From Solwaraspora sp. WMMD406 (GTDB lineage Bacteria; Actinomycetota; Actinomycetes; Mycobacteriales; Micromonosporaceae): a stretch of 64,000 bases of DNA. Shown piece after piece: positions 49,251 to 57,886 of the stretch (its first letter is position 1; each line of letters opens with the position of its first letter). Position numbers and translations under genes: made by a program. The stretch lies in the NCBI RefSeq assembly GCF_029626025.1, contig NZ_JARUBF010000001.1, positions 4,930,001 to 4,994,000 on the forward strand. The letters are read 5' to 3'. The notes beneath the pieces were generated by a model, which saw nothing but the letters and a program-made list of their open reading frames with translations, made no database searches and was not told the origin of the DNA.

Positions 49251-49847
49251 ATGGTGTTCGATGTGAACTTGAAGGAGTGGGCGGCGTCGCAGGGCATCGC
49301 GTACGTCGCCGCTCGTCGGCAGTACGCGGCCGGGACGCTGCCCGTTCCCACGTACCGACTCGGCCGCCTGATCATGGTCGGCGACCCGCTCGCCGCTGCC
49401 CCGACTGACACCGGGCAGGTCGTGGTGTACGCCCGGGTGTCGTCCGCCGACCAGGAAGCGGACCTGGACCGGCAGGTCGCCAGGGTCACCGTGTGGGCGA
49501 CCGGCCAGCGGCTGTCGGTGTCGCGGGTGGTGACCGAGGTGGGGTCCGCGGTGGACGGACATCGCACGAAGTTCCTGGCCCTGCTCCGAGACCCGACTGT
49601 GTCGACGATCGTGGTGGAACACCGGGACCGGTTCGCCCGCTTCGGCGCCGGGTGTGTCGAGGCGGCACTCGCCGCGCAGGGCCGGCGCCTCCTGGTTGTC
49701 GACCCGGCCGGGGTGGACGACGACCTGGTCGGTGACGTGACGGAGATCCTCACCTCGTTGTGCGTTCGCCTGTACGGGCGGCGGGCGGCGGCGGACCGGG
49801 TCCGCCGGCCTGTCGAGGCTGTCACCGCAGCGGGCGGTCCGGTGTGA
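49251..49847 (+). CDS. tnpA: IS607-family serine recombinase TnpA
   Basis: 198 residues from ATG 49251 (MVFDVNLKEWAASQG); GTG 49263 is an alternative. A MerR-like N-terminal HTH (LKEWAASQGIAYVAARRQYAAG) precedes a serine-resolvase domain with VVYARVSSADQEADLDRQVAR, in which the catalytic Ser follows YARVS. IVVEHRDRFARFG and the C-terminal RLYGRRAAADR helix are also conserved. Appears intact, so it could still mobilise the element or relatives in trans. Confidence 0.9.
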   Translation: MVFDVNLKEWAASQGIAYVAARRQYAAGTLPVPTYRLGRLIMVGDPLAAAPTDTGQVVVYARVSSADQEADLDRQVARVTVWATGQRLSVSRVVTEVGSAVDGHRTKFLALLRDPTVSTIVVEHRDRFARFGAGCVEAALAAQGRRLLVVDPAGVDDDLVGDVTEILTSLCVRLYGRRAAADRVRRPVEAVTAAGGPV

Positions 49848-50913
49848 AGACGATTCAGGCGTACCGGTTCGCCCTGGATCTCACCCCGGGCCAGGAACGC
49901 GCGGTGCTCGGGCACGCCGGGGCGGCGCGGGTGGCGTACAACTGGGCCCTCGCGCGGGTCAGAGCGGTCATGGACATGTGGTGCTGCCCCGACTGGGTCG
50001 GCTGAAGGTGCACGAGTCCACCCGCAGACTCGCCCGCCGTGTGGAAGCCGGCACCGCCCGGATCATGTCCGCCACCGTGCGCCGCGACGGCAGGCGCTGG
50101 CACGTCGCGTTCACCGTCGAGGTCGACCGCGCCCAACGCGCTGTGACCCGGCCCGGTTCGGTGATCGGGGTGGACGTCGGCATCACGCACCTCGCGGTGC
50201 TGTCCACCGGTGAACCGGTACCGAACCCGCGACACCTCGCCGGCGCGCGAGGTCGGCTACGGACACTCGGCCGGACCCTGTCGCGCCGGCAAGGCCCGGA
50301 CCGGCGCACCGGCCGACGTCCGTCGAACCGGTGGCAGCGCGCCTCCGCCCGCCTCGGACGGGCACACGCCCGGGTCGCTCGTCTGCGCCGCGACGGCCTG
50401 CACAAGCTCACCACCCGACTGACCCGCGAACACGGCACCGTCGTGGCCGAAGACCTCCATGTGGCCGGGATGCTGGCCAACCGCGGGCTGGCCCGGCACA
50501 TCACCGACGCCGGATTCGCCGAACTGCGACGGCAACTCGCGTACAAGACCGGATGGAACGGCGGCAGGCTGCTCGTGGCCGACCGCTGGTACCCCTCCTC
50601 CAAAACCTGCTCGGGCTGCGGCACGGCGAAAACCAAGCTGGCCCTCTCCGAGCGTGAGTACCACTGCGCGGCCTGCGGCCTGGTCATCGACCGCGACCAC
50701 AACGCCGCCCGTAACCTGGCCGCCCTGGCCGCCGGGTACGACACCGCCGGGAGTGGCCCGGTGGCAGCACGTGGACCGACCAGAAGACCCCCGTACGCGG
50801 GCAGGTGGCCGCGAAGCGTGAACCCGGCACGGCACCCGCCGGTCAGACCGGGACCGTCCCACCGCAAGGCGGGACCACCCACCGCGTGCTCACTAGAGCA
50901 CACTGAGAGGTAA
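49844..50913 (+). pseudogene. tnpB: TnpB nuclease gene with internal deletion and frameshift
   Basis: GTG 49844 overlaps the tnpA stop and encodes a normal TnpB N-terminus (KTIQAYRFALDLTPGQERAV, RVAYNWALARVRAV). After ~45 codons the frame shifts and the sequence resumes as HVVLPRLGRLKVHESTRR, a segment that normally follows after another ~80-100 residues. The deletion therefore removes the missing middle of the N-terminal RNA/DNA-binding lobe. Downstream parts are intact in the second frame: RuvC Asp in IGVDVGITHLAV, Glu in VAEDLHVAGM, the zinc ribbon CSGCG...CAACG and the last Asp in IDRDHNAARN. Guided nuclease activity is unlikely. Confidence 0.88.
50760..50913 (+). ncRNA. Possible omega-RNA region at the tnpB 3' end
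   Basis: IS200/IS605 and IS607 TnpB genes usually encode their guide (omega) RNA across the 3' end of tnpB. This stretch is GC-rich with hairpin potential (e.g. GACCGTCCCACCGCAAGGCGGGACCA). The assignment is by analogy only; no covariance evidence. Confidence 0.25.
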
Positions 50914-50919
50914 TGGACC

Positions 50920-52539
50920 ATGCCAGAGACGATCGGCCTTGGCGCGCCATGGATGAGCCTGGCTGACAGTCATGTGCTCGCGGCCCAGCGGTGGGTCAAC
51001 GCCACCTACGCCGGCGCGCCGGGCTACATCCGGTGTCCGGAGGACGGGCTCACCGGCTGGCCGACGGTGCTCTCCCTGACCCAGGGACTGCAGCACGAAC
51101 TCGGCATCTCCCCCACCGTCCAGAACTTCGGGCCGGGCACCCTCAGCGCGGTCAAGGCACACGCCTGGATGCCGCGCGAGGACAACAACGCCAATCTGAT
51201 CCGAATCTACAACGCCGCGCTGTGGTGCAAGGGTTACCCGGCCTCCACCGACCAGGCGGTCTGGACCAGTGTCTCCGAGGCCTCGTTGAGCCAGCTCTAC
51301 ACCGACGCCGGCCTGTCGTACGCCAATCAACGGTACCGCCGGGCGATGTGGCCGCAGGTCGCCCGCGCGATGCTGCGCATGGATCAGTTCCGCCTGGTCC
51401 CGCAGGGCGACGCCACGGTCCGGCGGATTCAGCAGCGGCTCAACTCGCGCTACGTGTCCGACGTCCGGATCCCGGCGATGAACCTGGTGCCGTGCGACGG
51501 GATCTACTCGCGGGACGTCCAGCAGGGCTTCATGATGGCCGTCCAGTACGAGGTGGGCATCCCGTTGTCGTCGATCAACGGCAACTTCGGGCCGGGCACT
51601 CAGGCGGGGCTGCGCGGCGTCGGTTCCGGCCGCCTCACCGGCAACCTGCGCCATCTGTTCCGTTCGGCGTGCTACTTCAACTCGCCGACGATGGTGCCGG
51701 GCGACCCACAGGTGCCGTTGGCGTACCGCCCGGAGGACATCGACACCGACACCGACACCGACACGGCGACGCACCTGGAGTGGCTGAGCGCCTTCCAGCG
51801 TTTCTCGCAGATCCCGATGACCGTCACGAACGACTACACCACGTGGGCCCAGCTATTGGTGTCCTCCGGCGACCCGGACCGGCCCGCCACCGGCTGCGAC
51901 TGCATCACCGAGATCACCGCGACCCGGGGCGCGCAGCTGATGGCGGCCGGCTACCGGATCGTCGGCCGCTACCTCGACGAGCACCTGCCGCCGTCGGATC
52001 CGCATTTTCTCGGCAAGGCGCTCAAGCCGGACGAGCCGCAGACCATCCTGGACGCCGGGCTGCGGTTCTTCCCGATCTTCCAGTACAACGGCACCCAGCT
52101 GGTCAACTTCACCTACGACAAGGGCTACGACCAGGGCCGGATCGCCCATCAGAAGGCGGTCGAGCACCGGATCCCCGCCGGCGTCTGCATCTACTTCGCG
52201 GTCGACTTCGACGCACTCGACGACGACATCGACAGCGGTGTCAAGCCGTACTTCCAGGGTGTCAAGGCCGCCCTCGCCGACCTGGGCGACCGCTACCAGT
52301 TCGGGGTGTACGGGGCGCGCAACGTCTGCATCCGCGTTTCCCGCGAGGTCGGTGCCCGATGGTCGATGGTCTCCGGCATGTCCTGGGGCTACTCCGGCAA
52401 CCTGGGCTTTCCGCTGCCGGATAACTGGGCGTTCAACCAGATCCGAGAGTACGAGTTCCAGCCCGGCTGGGGCCTCGACCATGACGTCTGGCGGGATGGT
52501 GCCGACCCCGGTGTGTCCGCCCTCGTGCCCGTCCCGTGA
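50920..52539 (+). CDS. DUF1906 glycoside-hydrolase-like protein with peptidoglycan-binding-like N-terminus
   Basis: 539 residues. ATG with GAGAGG upstream. The N-terminal ~270 residues hold two repeats with FGPGTLSAVKAH / FGPGTQAGLRGV, resembling peptidoglycan-binding-domain ends. The C-terminal ~220 residues form the DUF1906/Rv2525c-like TIM-barrel domain (YRIVGRYLDEHLP, LRFFPIFQYNG, IPAGVCIYFAVDFDALDDDI, RYQFGVYGARNVC, DHDVWRDGADPGV). The family is thought to act on cell-wall glycans. No signal peptide is visible, so export would need another route. A DTDTDTDT run (51740-51765) is a small coding microsatellite. Confidence 0.8.
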   Translation: MPETIGLGAPWMSLADSHVLAAQRWVNATYAGAPGYIRCPEDGLTGWPTVLSLTQGLQHELGISPTVQNFGPGTLSAVKAHAWMPREDNNANLIRIYNAALWCKGYPASTDQAVWTSVSEASLSQLYTDAGLSYANQRYRRAMWPQVARAMLRMDQFRLVPQGDATVRRIQQRLNSRYVSDVRIPAMNLVPCDGIYSRDVQQGFMMAVQYEVGIPLSSINGNFGPGTQAGLRGVGSGRLTGNLRHLFRSACYFNSPTMVPGDPQVPLAYRPEDIDTDTDTDTATHLEWLSAFQRFSQIPMTVTNDYTTWAQLLVSSGDPDRPATGCDCITEITATRGAQLMAAGYRIVGRYLDEHLPPSDPHFLGKALKPDEPQTILDAGLRFFPIFQYNGTQLVNFTYDKGYDQGRIAHQKAVEHRIPAGVCIYFAVDFDALDDDIDSGVKPYFQGVKAALADLGDRYQFGVYGARNVCIRVSREVGARWSMVSGMSWGYSGNLGFPLPDNWAFNQIREYEFQPGWGLDHDVWRDGADPGVSALVPVP

Positions 52540-52557
52540 GCGAGTGAGGACCCGACG

Positions 52558-53220
52558 ATGATCACCAGACGCAGCCTGATCAGCGGTGCCGTCGGCACCG
52601 TCGGTGCCAGCGTGCTCGCCGTGGCACCCGGCGGACCGGTCAGCGCGACCGACCGGCGATGGGCCCGCGCCGTGTCCGCCAACGGCTGGCGGATCGAGTC
52701 CGCCGCCGTCGCCGTCTACCGGGTCACCGGGTCCGCCGCCTCGGTGGCGCTGCGCCGCGGCCCGGCCGCCGCGGTGCTGCTGCACGTTGCCCGACGCTGG
52801 CACTACGAGATCGCTCCGCTCGACACCGGAGAGGGCGGCGGGATCACCGGCCACGACGCCAATCGGACCGTACGGGTCGACGTCGAGTCGAACTACCTCT
52901 CCGGTACGGCCGTCGCGGTGTATCCCACCGCCTACCCGCTCGGCGGTAGCGAACCGCTGTGGCCGCACCAGGAGGCCGTCGTCCGGGACATCCTGGCGGA
53001 CTGCGGCGGCACGGTGGCGTGGGGCGGTGACCTGACTCCGACGATGCTGTCCCATTTCCACGTCGTCGCCCGGCCCGGTGACCCGACCCTGGCCCAGGTC
53101 GCCGCCCGACTCGACCCTGGCGCACAGGTCGCGGTCCGGTCGCAGACCGCTGGTGCCGTCGCCGACCCGGCCGCGCCGGAACGCCTCGAACTGGCCCGCC
53201 GGTTCGCCGGCTCACGCTGA
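52558..53220 (+). CDS. Tat-exported degenerate M15 (VanY-like) peptidase-fold protein
   Basis: 220 residues; ATG with GAGGA upstream, 18 bp after the DUF1906 gene. Twin-arginine signal (MITRRSLISGAVGTVGASVL). The core follows the M15 D-Ala-D-Ala carboxypeptidase layout, but the zinc motif SNHxSGTAxD appears as SNYLSGTAVAV, so the His and Asp ligands are replaced. The later VAWGGDLTPTMLSHFHVV retains the WGGD and HFH-like end. Probably a binding rather than a catalytic protein. Operon partner of the DUF1906 protein, hence likely cell-wall related. Confidence 0.7.
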   Translation: MITRRSLISGAVGTVGASVLAVAPGGPVSATDRRWARAVSANGWRIESAAVAVYRVTGSAASVALRRGPAAAVLLHVARRWHYEIAPLDTGEGGGITGHDANRTVRVDVESNYLSGTAVAVYPTAYPLGGSEPLWPHQEAVVRDILADCGGTVAWGGDLTPTMLSHFHVVARPGDPTLAQVAARLDPGAQVAVRSQTAGAVADPAAPERLELARRFAGSR

Positions 53221-53289
53221 CCAACCTGGGACAGCTGGCCCCCTGGTGGGCCGGCGACAGGTCGTAGCGGGCCCACTCCATCCGATGGG

Positions 53290-54556
53290 TTACCGAACCC
53301 GTACGCGCTGACGTACCCCGGAGCTGGGCGCGTAGCTCCGATCACCGGAGTAGGCAACGTGGACCGGGTGGATTCCCGCCGGCAGGTGCCCTCGGCCCGG
53401 CTGTCGGTGTAGAGCAACTCCCGGCCGTCCGCGAAGTACCGTGAGGTGATCCGTCCGTCGAAGATCTGCTCGTACCGGACGCCGTCCGCTACCGCGACGC
53501 CGGCGGATCCGGGCTGAACACCGACAGCACCGTACTGTCGAGTCGATAGGTCGTCACCACGCCGGTACCACGGTGCACGACGGTGGCGACCGCCGGCATC
53601 CGGGTGGCGCCTCCGGTCAGGAAGACCGCCGCCAGATCGCCGCCACCGAGCTCGACATCCGCGAGCACCGACCGCGCACTGTCCACGGTCCGCTCCAGCA
53701 GCGGTGCTGCGAGCTGGTCGAGTTCCTCGCGTCCGAAAGGTACGTCCGCTTCGATCAGCGGAACGTGGATGGTGGTGGTCGAGGTCCGGGCCAGCATCTC
53801 CTTGCCGGCCCGTACGTTCTCCCACAGCCGCCCCGCCGCCCGACGGTCGGTCGGGGTCTTCGGGTCGACCAGCCGAAACCAGTCGGCGGGGCCGCGCTTG
53901 GCGATCGCCGTACCGAGATGCGACACGATCGCCGCGTCCACGTTCGAGTCCGCCGACGTCGGCCAGTCCGCCGCTGGCGAGCACGACGAACCCGGTGTCG
54001 GTCCGGCGCAGCACCGACACGTCGAACGTTCCCGCACCCAGGTCGTAGACGAGGGCGTGGTCACCGACCGGAACGCGACCGCTGGCGACCGACTCGAACC
54101 GGTAGGCGGCCGCGACCGGTTCCCGCTCCAGACGTACGGTCGGCAGCACCGACGTGACGGCGGCGAGCAGCACCGCGCGCCGCCGCCGCCCACGACGCCG
54201 GCAGGTGACGACGGCCTCGGTGACCGGTGTGCCCGCCACCCTGGCCGCTTCGAAGGCGACCTGGCCGACGACGGCACCGATCAACCGGTGGACCGGGATC
54301 TCGTCCTGGCCGAGCAGCACCACGCCGTCGTCGACGCACCGCTTCGGGTACGGCTCGAAGCGCTCCGGGTAGGCCTGTGCCTGATGCACGGCGTCCCGCC
54401 GACTACCAGCCGACCGGTCGGATCGAGGCAGACCACCGAAGGCAGCAGGGGTGACCCGTCGAAGAGCAGCGGACGTGGTGTCTGATCACCGATCGCCAGC
54501 ACGGCGACCGTGTGGGAGGTGCCGGAGTCGATGCCGAGCCGCGCTCGCGCTGTCAC
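53290..54556 (-). pseudogene. Hsp70 (DnaK-like) family pseudogene with several frameshifts
   Basis: GTG 54556 begins RARLGIDSGTSHTVAVLAI, the Hsp70 phosphate-1 motif. After LDPTGRLVVG a one-base loss near 54400 shifts the frame to HQAQAYPERFEPYPKRC and continues through VYDLGAGTFDVSVLR. A one-base gain near 53950 then restores the first frame (DAAIVSHLGTAIAKRG, VFLTGGATRMPAV), which stops at 53489. Beyond that, RYEQIFDGRITSRYFADGRE and, after another shift, IHPVHVAYSGDRSYAPSSG (an Ig-like repeat style) run to a stop at 53290. Four indels in 1.3 kb argue for true decay rather than sequencing error. Confidence 0.72.
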
Positions 54557-54600
54557 ACCGGCCACTGTAGGAGGCACCGGCGCGCCCGCCACCGGCGCGC

Positions 54601-55521
54601 TCAGTCCAGCGGCGTCAGCCGTACCCGTCCGATCAGCTCACGCACCGCCTCGGCGCGGCCGGTGCCCAAACCGTGCCGGGTGACGTTCACCGCGCCGGCC
54701 GCCGCGCCGGTACGAACCGCTTCCTCGAGACTGCCGCCCCGGGTGAGCACGGCCGCCACACCGGCGGTCATCGAATCGCCGGCTCCCCGGTGGTCGACGA
54801 TTTCCAGCTGCGGCACCCGTACCTCGACCAAGTCGTCGTCGAGCAGCGCGAGCGCCGGTTTCTCGGCCCGGCTGATCAACACGGCCTCCGCGCCGTCGGC
54901 GCGCAACTGGTGTGCGGCCCGCGACAGCGCGTCGACGCTGTCGTCGGCCGCCCGGCCCGCCTCGATCACTTCCTCATGGCTGACCTTGAGAAAGGACACC
55001 CCGCCGCCTAGTACGGCGGCCAACTGCCCACCGGACAGGTCGGCCACCACCTGGGAGCCGTTGGCCCTCAGGTCGCTGGCGAGTCGCCGGTAGACGTCGT
55101 CGTCGACCACCGACGGGTGGGCCGGGCCGCTGAGCACGCTGACCGCCGCCCGCATTCCCTCGGCCAACGCGAGGCCGTACAGCTCGTCGATGTCGTGCCG
55201 GATCAGCGGGGCACCCGGGTTCTCCGCGATCTCGCTGCGGCTGCCCTCCCGGCGGTCGTGGACGTACCATCCGCTGCTGGACTTGCGCGGAACCATCCGC
55301 AGTTCCAGTTCCTCGTCTTCGAGCGCCCTGCCGAGCACCGCACCGACCTCTCCGCCGACGGCGGCGCAGAGCACCACCCGGACACCCAGCGAGCTGATCA
55401 TGCGCGCCTGCCAGATGCCCTGGCCACCGGCGTGCAGGTGCAGTTCGAGTACGTCGGCCTGCTGCTCGATCGTCACCGACAGCACCGGAGCCGGGGCGAA
55501 CACCATCACGTGGTCCCTCAT
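54601..55521 (-). CDS. PfkB-family (1-phosphofructokinase-like) carbohydrate kinase
   Basis: 306 residues from ATG 55521; only a weak GGGGA lies upstream. LHLHAGGQGIWQARMISSLG is the substrate-binding GG motif, FLKVSHEEVIEAG the mid-domain motif, and VDHRGAGDSMTAGVAAVL the C-terminal GAGD signature with the catalytic Asp. The family phosphorylates fructose-1-P, tagatose-6-P, ribose and others. FruK-like features (N-terminal VFAPAPVLSVTIE; GGQG) suggest a sugar phosphate. No PTS or sugar operon lies nearby to narrow this. Confidence 0.85.
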   Translation of the reverse strand: MRDHVMVFAPAPVLSVTIEQQADVLELHLHAGGQGIWQARMISSLGVRVVLCAAVGGEVGAVLGRALEDEELELRMVPRKSSSGWYVHDRREGSRSEIAENPGAPLIRHDIDELYGLALAEGMRAAVSVLSGPAHPSVVDDDVYRRLASDLRANGSQVVADLSGGQLAAVLGGGVSFLKVSHEEVIEAGRAADDSVDALSRAAHQLRADGAEAVLISRAEKPALALLDDDLVEVRVPQLEIVDHRGAGDSMTAGVAAVLTRGGSLEEAVRTGAAAGAVNVTRHGLGTGRAEAVRELIGRVRLTPLD

Positions 55522-55725
55522 ACGGGTACCATTCCCCTGATCCGGGGAGATTACGCCAGGGCGGGCGCTCCGGTGGTTCTCCGTCCCGTGCCCTGATGGT
55601 CCATCGACAGCCATCTGCTGAATCCGTGTGCCGGCGTTCACCTGTCCGACGCCTGGCCAACGCCGCACCGACTGGTCGGGGCAGCAGCATGCCATCGGAC
55701 GAGAAACCGACCAGATTGGACGACC

Positions 55726-57828
55726 ATGGTCACACTCCGATGGCGTCGCGCGGTGGCCACCGCGCTGGCGACGGTCACCGCCGTGTCCGCCGTGGGCGGA
55801 CCCGCTCACGGCACGGGTCCCACGCACCTGCGGGAATCCGGTCAGTCGGCCGGCGCTGCCGGCGACCGACAGCGCCACCAGCACGTTTTCGACCTGCAGG
55901 CGCACCGGGGCGGGCTCGGCCTGCGGGTGGAGAGCACCCTCGCCGCTTTCGGCAACGCGCTACGGCTCGGGGTACGCACACTGGAACTCGACGTACAGAT
56001 CACCCGCGACGGCCACGCGGTCGTCACCCACGACCGGCGAGTCAGTTCCGCGAAGTGTACGGATACCGCCCCGGTGAGCACCGACGACCCGGATTTCCCG
56101 TATGTCGGCAAGTTCGTGCACACCCTCACACTGGCCCAGGTCCGCACCCTCGACTGCGGCAGCCGCACCCTCCCCGGCTACCCGGGCCAGACCCCGGTGC
56201 CGGGTGCCACCATGCCGCTGCTGCGCGAGGTCCTCGACCTGGTCAAGCGATACGAGGCGAACCAGGTCCGGCTCAACGTCGAGACCAAGGTGGAAGCGGG
56301 CGCACCACACGAGACCGCTCCCCGCGAGCAGTTCGTGCAGGTCACCGCAGCCGAAATCCGGGCAGCCGGGCTGCTGCGGCAGACCACCGTCCAGAGTTTC
56401 GACTGGGGCGCGCTGATGCGGATGCGCCAGGTCGAGCCCCGACTGCCGCTGGTCGCCCTGACCAACTACGACTTCCTGCAGGTCGGAGCGCCCGGTGCCT
56501 CGCCGTGGCTCGGCGGGATCGACATCGACGACTTCGGCGGCGACCCGATCCGGGCGATCAAGACCTTCGGCGCGACGTCCTTCTCCCCGGTGCACGGCTT
56601 CCCGCAGAACGGCACCGTCACCGACCCCGACTACCGGCCGTACGTGACGAAGGATCTCGTCCGGCACGCGCACCGGCACGGCATCACCGTCGTTCCGTGG
56701 ACGGTCAACGACGTACCGACCATGGCGAAGCTGATCGACGACGGCGTCGACGGTCTCATCACCGACTACCCGGACCGGCTGCGGGACCTGATGGCACAGC
56801 GGCGGATGCGGCTACCGAAGCCGTACGCGTCGCCGTTCGACATCCAAGCCCACCGCGGTGGACGTTGGGAACGTCCGGAGAACACGCTGCCGGCGTTCGC
56901 GTACGCCCTGGCCGACCCGGACGTGTCCACCCTGGAGCTCGACACCGGGATGACCCGCGACGGACACCTGGTGGTGCTGCACGACCGCACGGTCTCCGGC
57001 TCACACTGCGCCGACACCCGCCCGGCCCGCCCCGGCGACCCGATGTTCCCGTACGTGGGCAAGCGGGTCCGGGATCTCACGCTGCGCCAGATCAAGACCC
57101 TCGACTGCGGTTCGGTGCCCGTGGCCGACCTGCCCGAACAGGTGCTGGTCCCGGGCGCCCGGATCCCGACGCTGCCGGAGGTGTTCGCGTTGGCCCGCGA
57201 CAGCGGGCGGCGGGACATCCGGTTCAACATCGAGACGAAGATCAGTCCGTTGGTCGACGACACCGCGCCGTACCAGGTCTTCACCGCCGCGCTGGTCCGT
57301 GCGGTGGAGCGGGCCCAGGTGGTGGACCGGGTGACGATCCAGTCGTTCGACTGGCGCACGATCATGCTGGCCCGCGAGCTCAACCACCGGATCGCGACGG
57401 TCGCCCTGGTCTGGCAGTACGGGCCGGCCGAGTGCGCGTCACTGGCCGACGAGTGCTCGCTGCGGGCGGTGTACGGCGACCCGTCGGTACGCAGCCCGTG
57501 GACCGGCGGCCTGGACTGGTGGCGCTACCGTGACCTCGGCAAACTGGTACGCGCGGCTGGTGCCACCACGGTGTCGGCCAACTGGCAGGTGCACGACCCC
57601 GAGCAGCCCACGGCTCCACACCCGGACTGGTACCTGCGTCAGGACCCGAGCTACTTCCACGGTCCGGTGGTGCCGACGTTGCGGCAGCGCGACCGGCTGC
57701 TGGTGGTGCCGTACACGATCAACGACGCCGCGTACATGCAACGGGCGATCGACCTCGGCGTGGACGGCATCATCACCGACGACCAGCGGACCTTGATCGA
57801 GGTGGCGATCCGCAACGGCCTGCGCTGA
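55726..57828 (+). CDS. Secreted glycerophosphodiester phosphodiesterase with two GDPD domains
   Basis: 700 residues. N-terminal signal (RAVATALATVTAVSAVGGPA). Two tandem GDPD TIM-barrels. Domain 1 (~55-365): AHRGGLGLRVESTLAAF, TLELDVQITRDGHAVVTHD. Domain 2 (~375-695): AHRGGRWERPENTLPAF, TLELDTGMTRDGHLVVLHD. Both keep the catalytic His pair and metal acids; domain 1 has EST for the usual ENT. Each has a paired Cys insertion (KCTDTAP...LDCGS; HCADTRP...LDCGS), likely a disulfide. Hydrolyses glycerophosphodiesters to glycerol-3-phosphate outside the cell. The internal duplication is the unusual point. Confidence 0.9.
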   Translation: MVTLRWRRAVATALATVTAVSAVGGPAHGTGPTHLRESGQSAGAAGDRQRHQHVFDLQAHRGGLGLRVESTLAAFGNALRLGVRTLELDVQITRDGHAVVTHDRRVSSAKCTDTAPVSTDDPDFPYVGKFVHTLTLAQVRTLDCGSRTLPGYPGQTPVPGATMPLLREVLDLVKRYEANQVRLNVETKVEAGAPHETAPREQFVQVTAAEIRAAGLLRQTTVQSFDWGALMRMRQVEPRLPLVALTNYDFLQVGAPGASPWLGGIDIDDFGGDPIRAIKTFGATSFSPVHGFPQNGTVTDPDYRPYVTKDLVRHAHRHGITVVPWTVNDVPTMAKLIDDGVDGLITDYPDRLRDLMAQRRMRLPKPYASPFDIQAHRGGRWERPENTLPAFAYALADPDVSTLELDTGMTRDGHLVVLHDRTVSGSHCADTRPARPGDPMFPYVGKRVRDLTLRQIKTLDCGSVPVADLPEQVLVPGARIPTLPEVFALARDSGRRDIRFNIETKISPLVDDTAPYQVFTAALVRAVERAQVVDRVTIQSFDWRTIMLARELNHRIATVALVWQYGPAECASLADECSLRAVYGDPSVRSPWTGGLDWWRYRDLGKLVRAAGATTVSANWQVHDPEQPTAPHPDWYLRQDPSYFHGPVVPTLRQRDRLLVVPYTINDAAYMQRAIDLGVDGIITDDQRTLIEVAIRNGLR

Positions 57829-57844
57829 GCAGGTCCGGTGAGCC

Positions 57845-57880
57845 GCCGGTCGGCACCGCCCTGGGGCGGTGCCGACCGGC
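57845..57880. terminator. Bidirectional terminator
   Basis: GCCGGTCGGCACCGCC-CTGG-GGCGGTGCCGACCGGC: perfect 16-bp stem in the 58-bp gap between the converging GDPD and glycosyltransferase genes. Confidence 0.8.
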
Positions 57881-57886
57881 CGGTGG

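Larger units (their letters stand above)
49206..50913 (+). mobile_element. IS607-type element with a deletion in tnpB
   Basis: Serine-recombinase tnpA overlapping a damaged tnpB in the canonical IS607 order. Exact ends are unknown because this family has short or no inverted repeats and makes no target duplication. The left end lies a little before 49251. The right end lies between the TnpB zinc-ribbon region and the ribosome site of the gene at 50920. Confidence 0.8.

Noticed and set aside
50690-50913. Extension of TnpB as a separate small protein
   Set aside because: It is the continuation of the TnpB RuvC/zinc-ribbon frame; the tail probably overlaps guide-RNA sequence rather than an independent gene.
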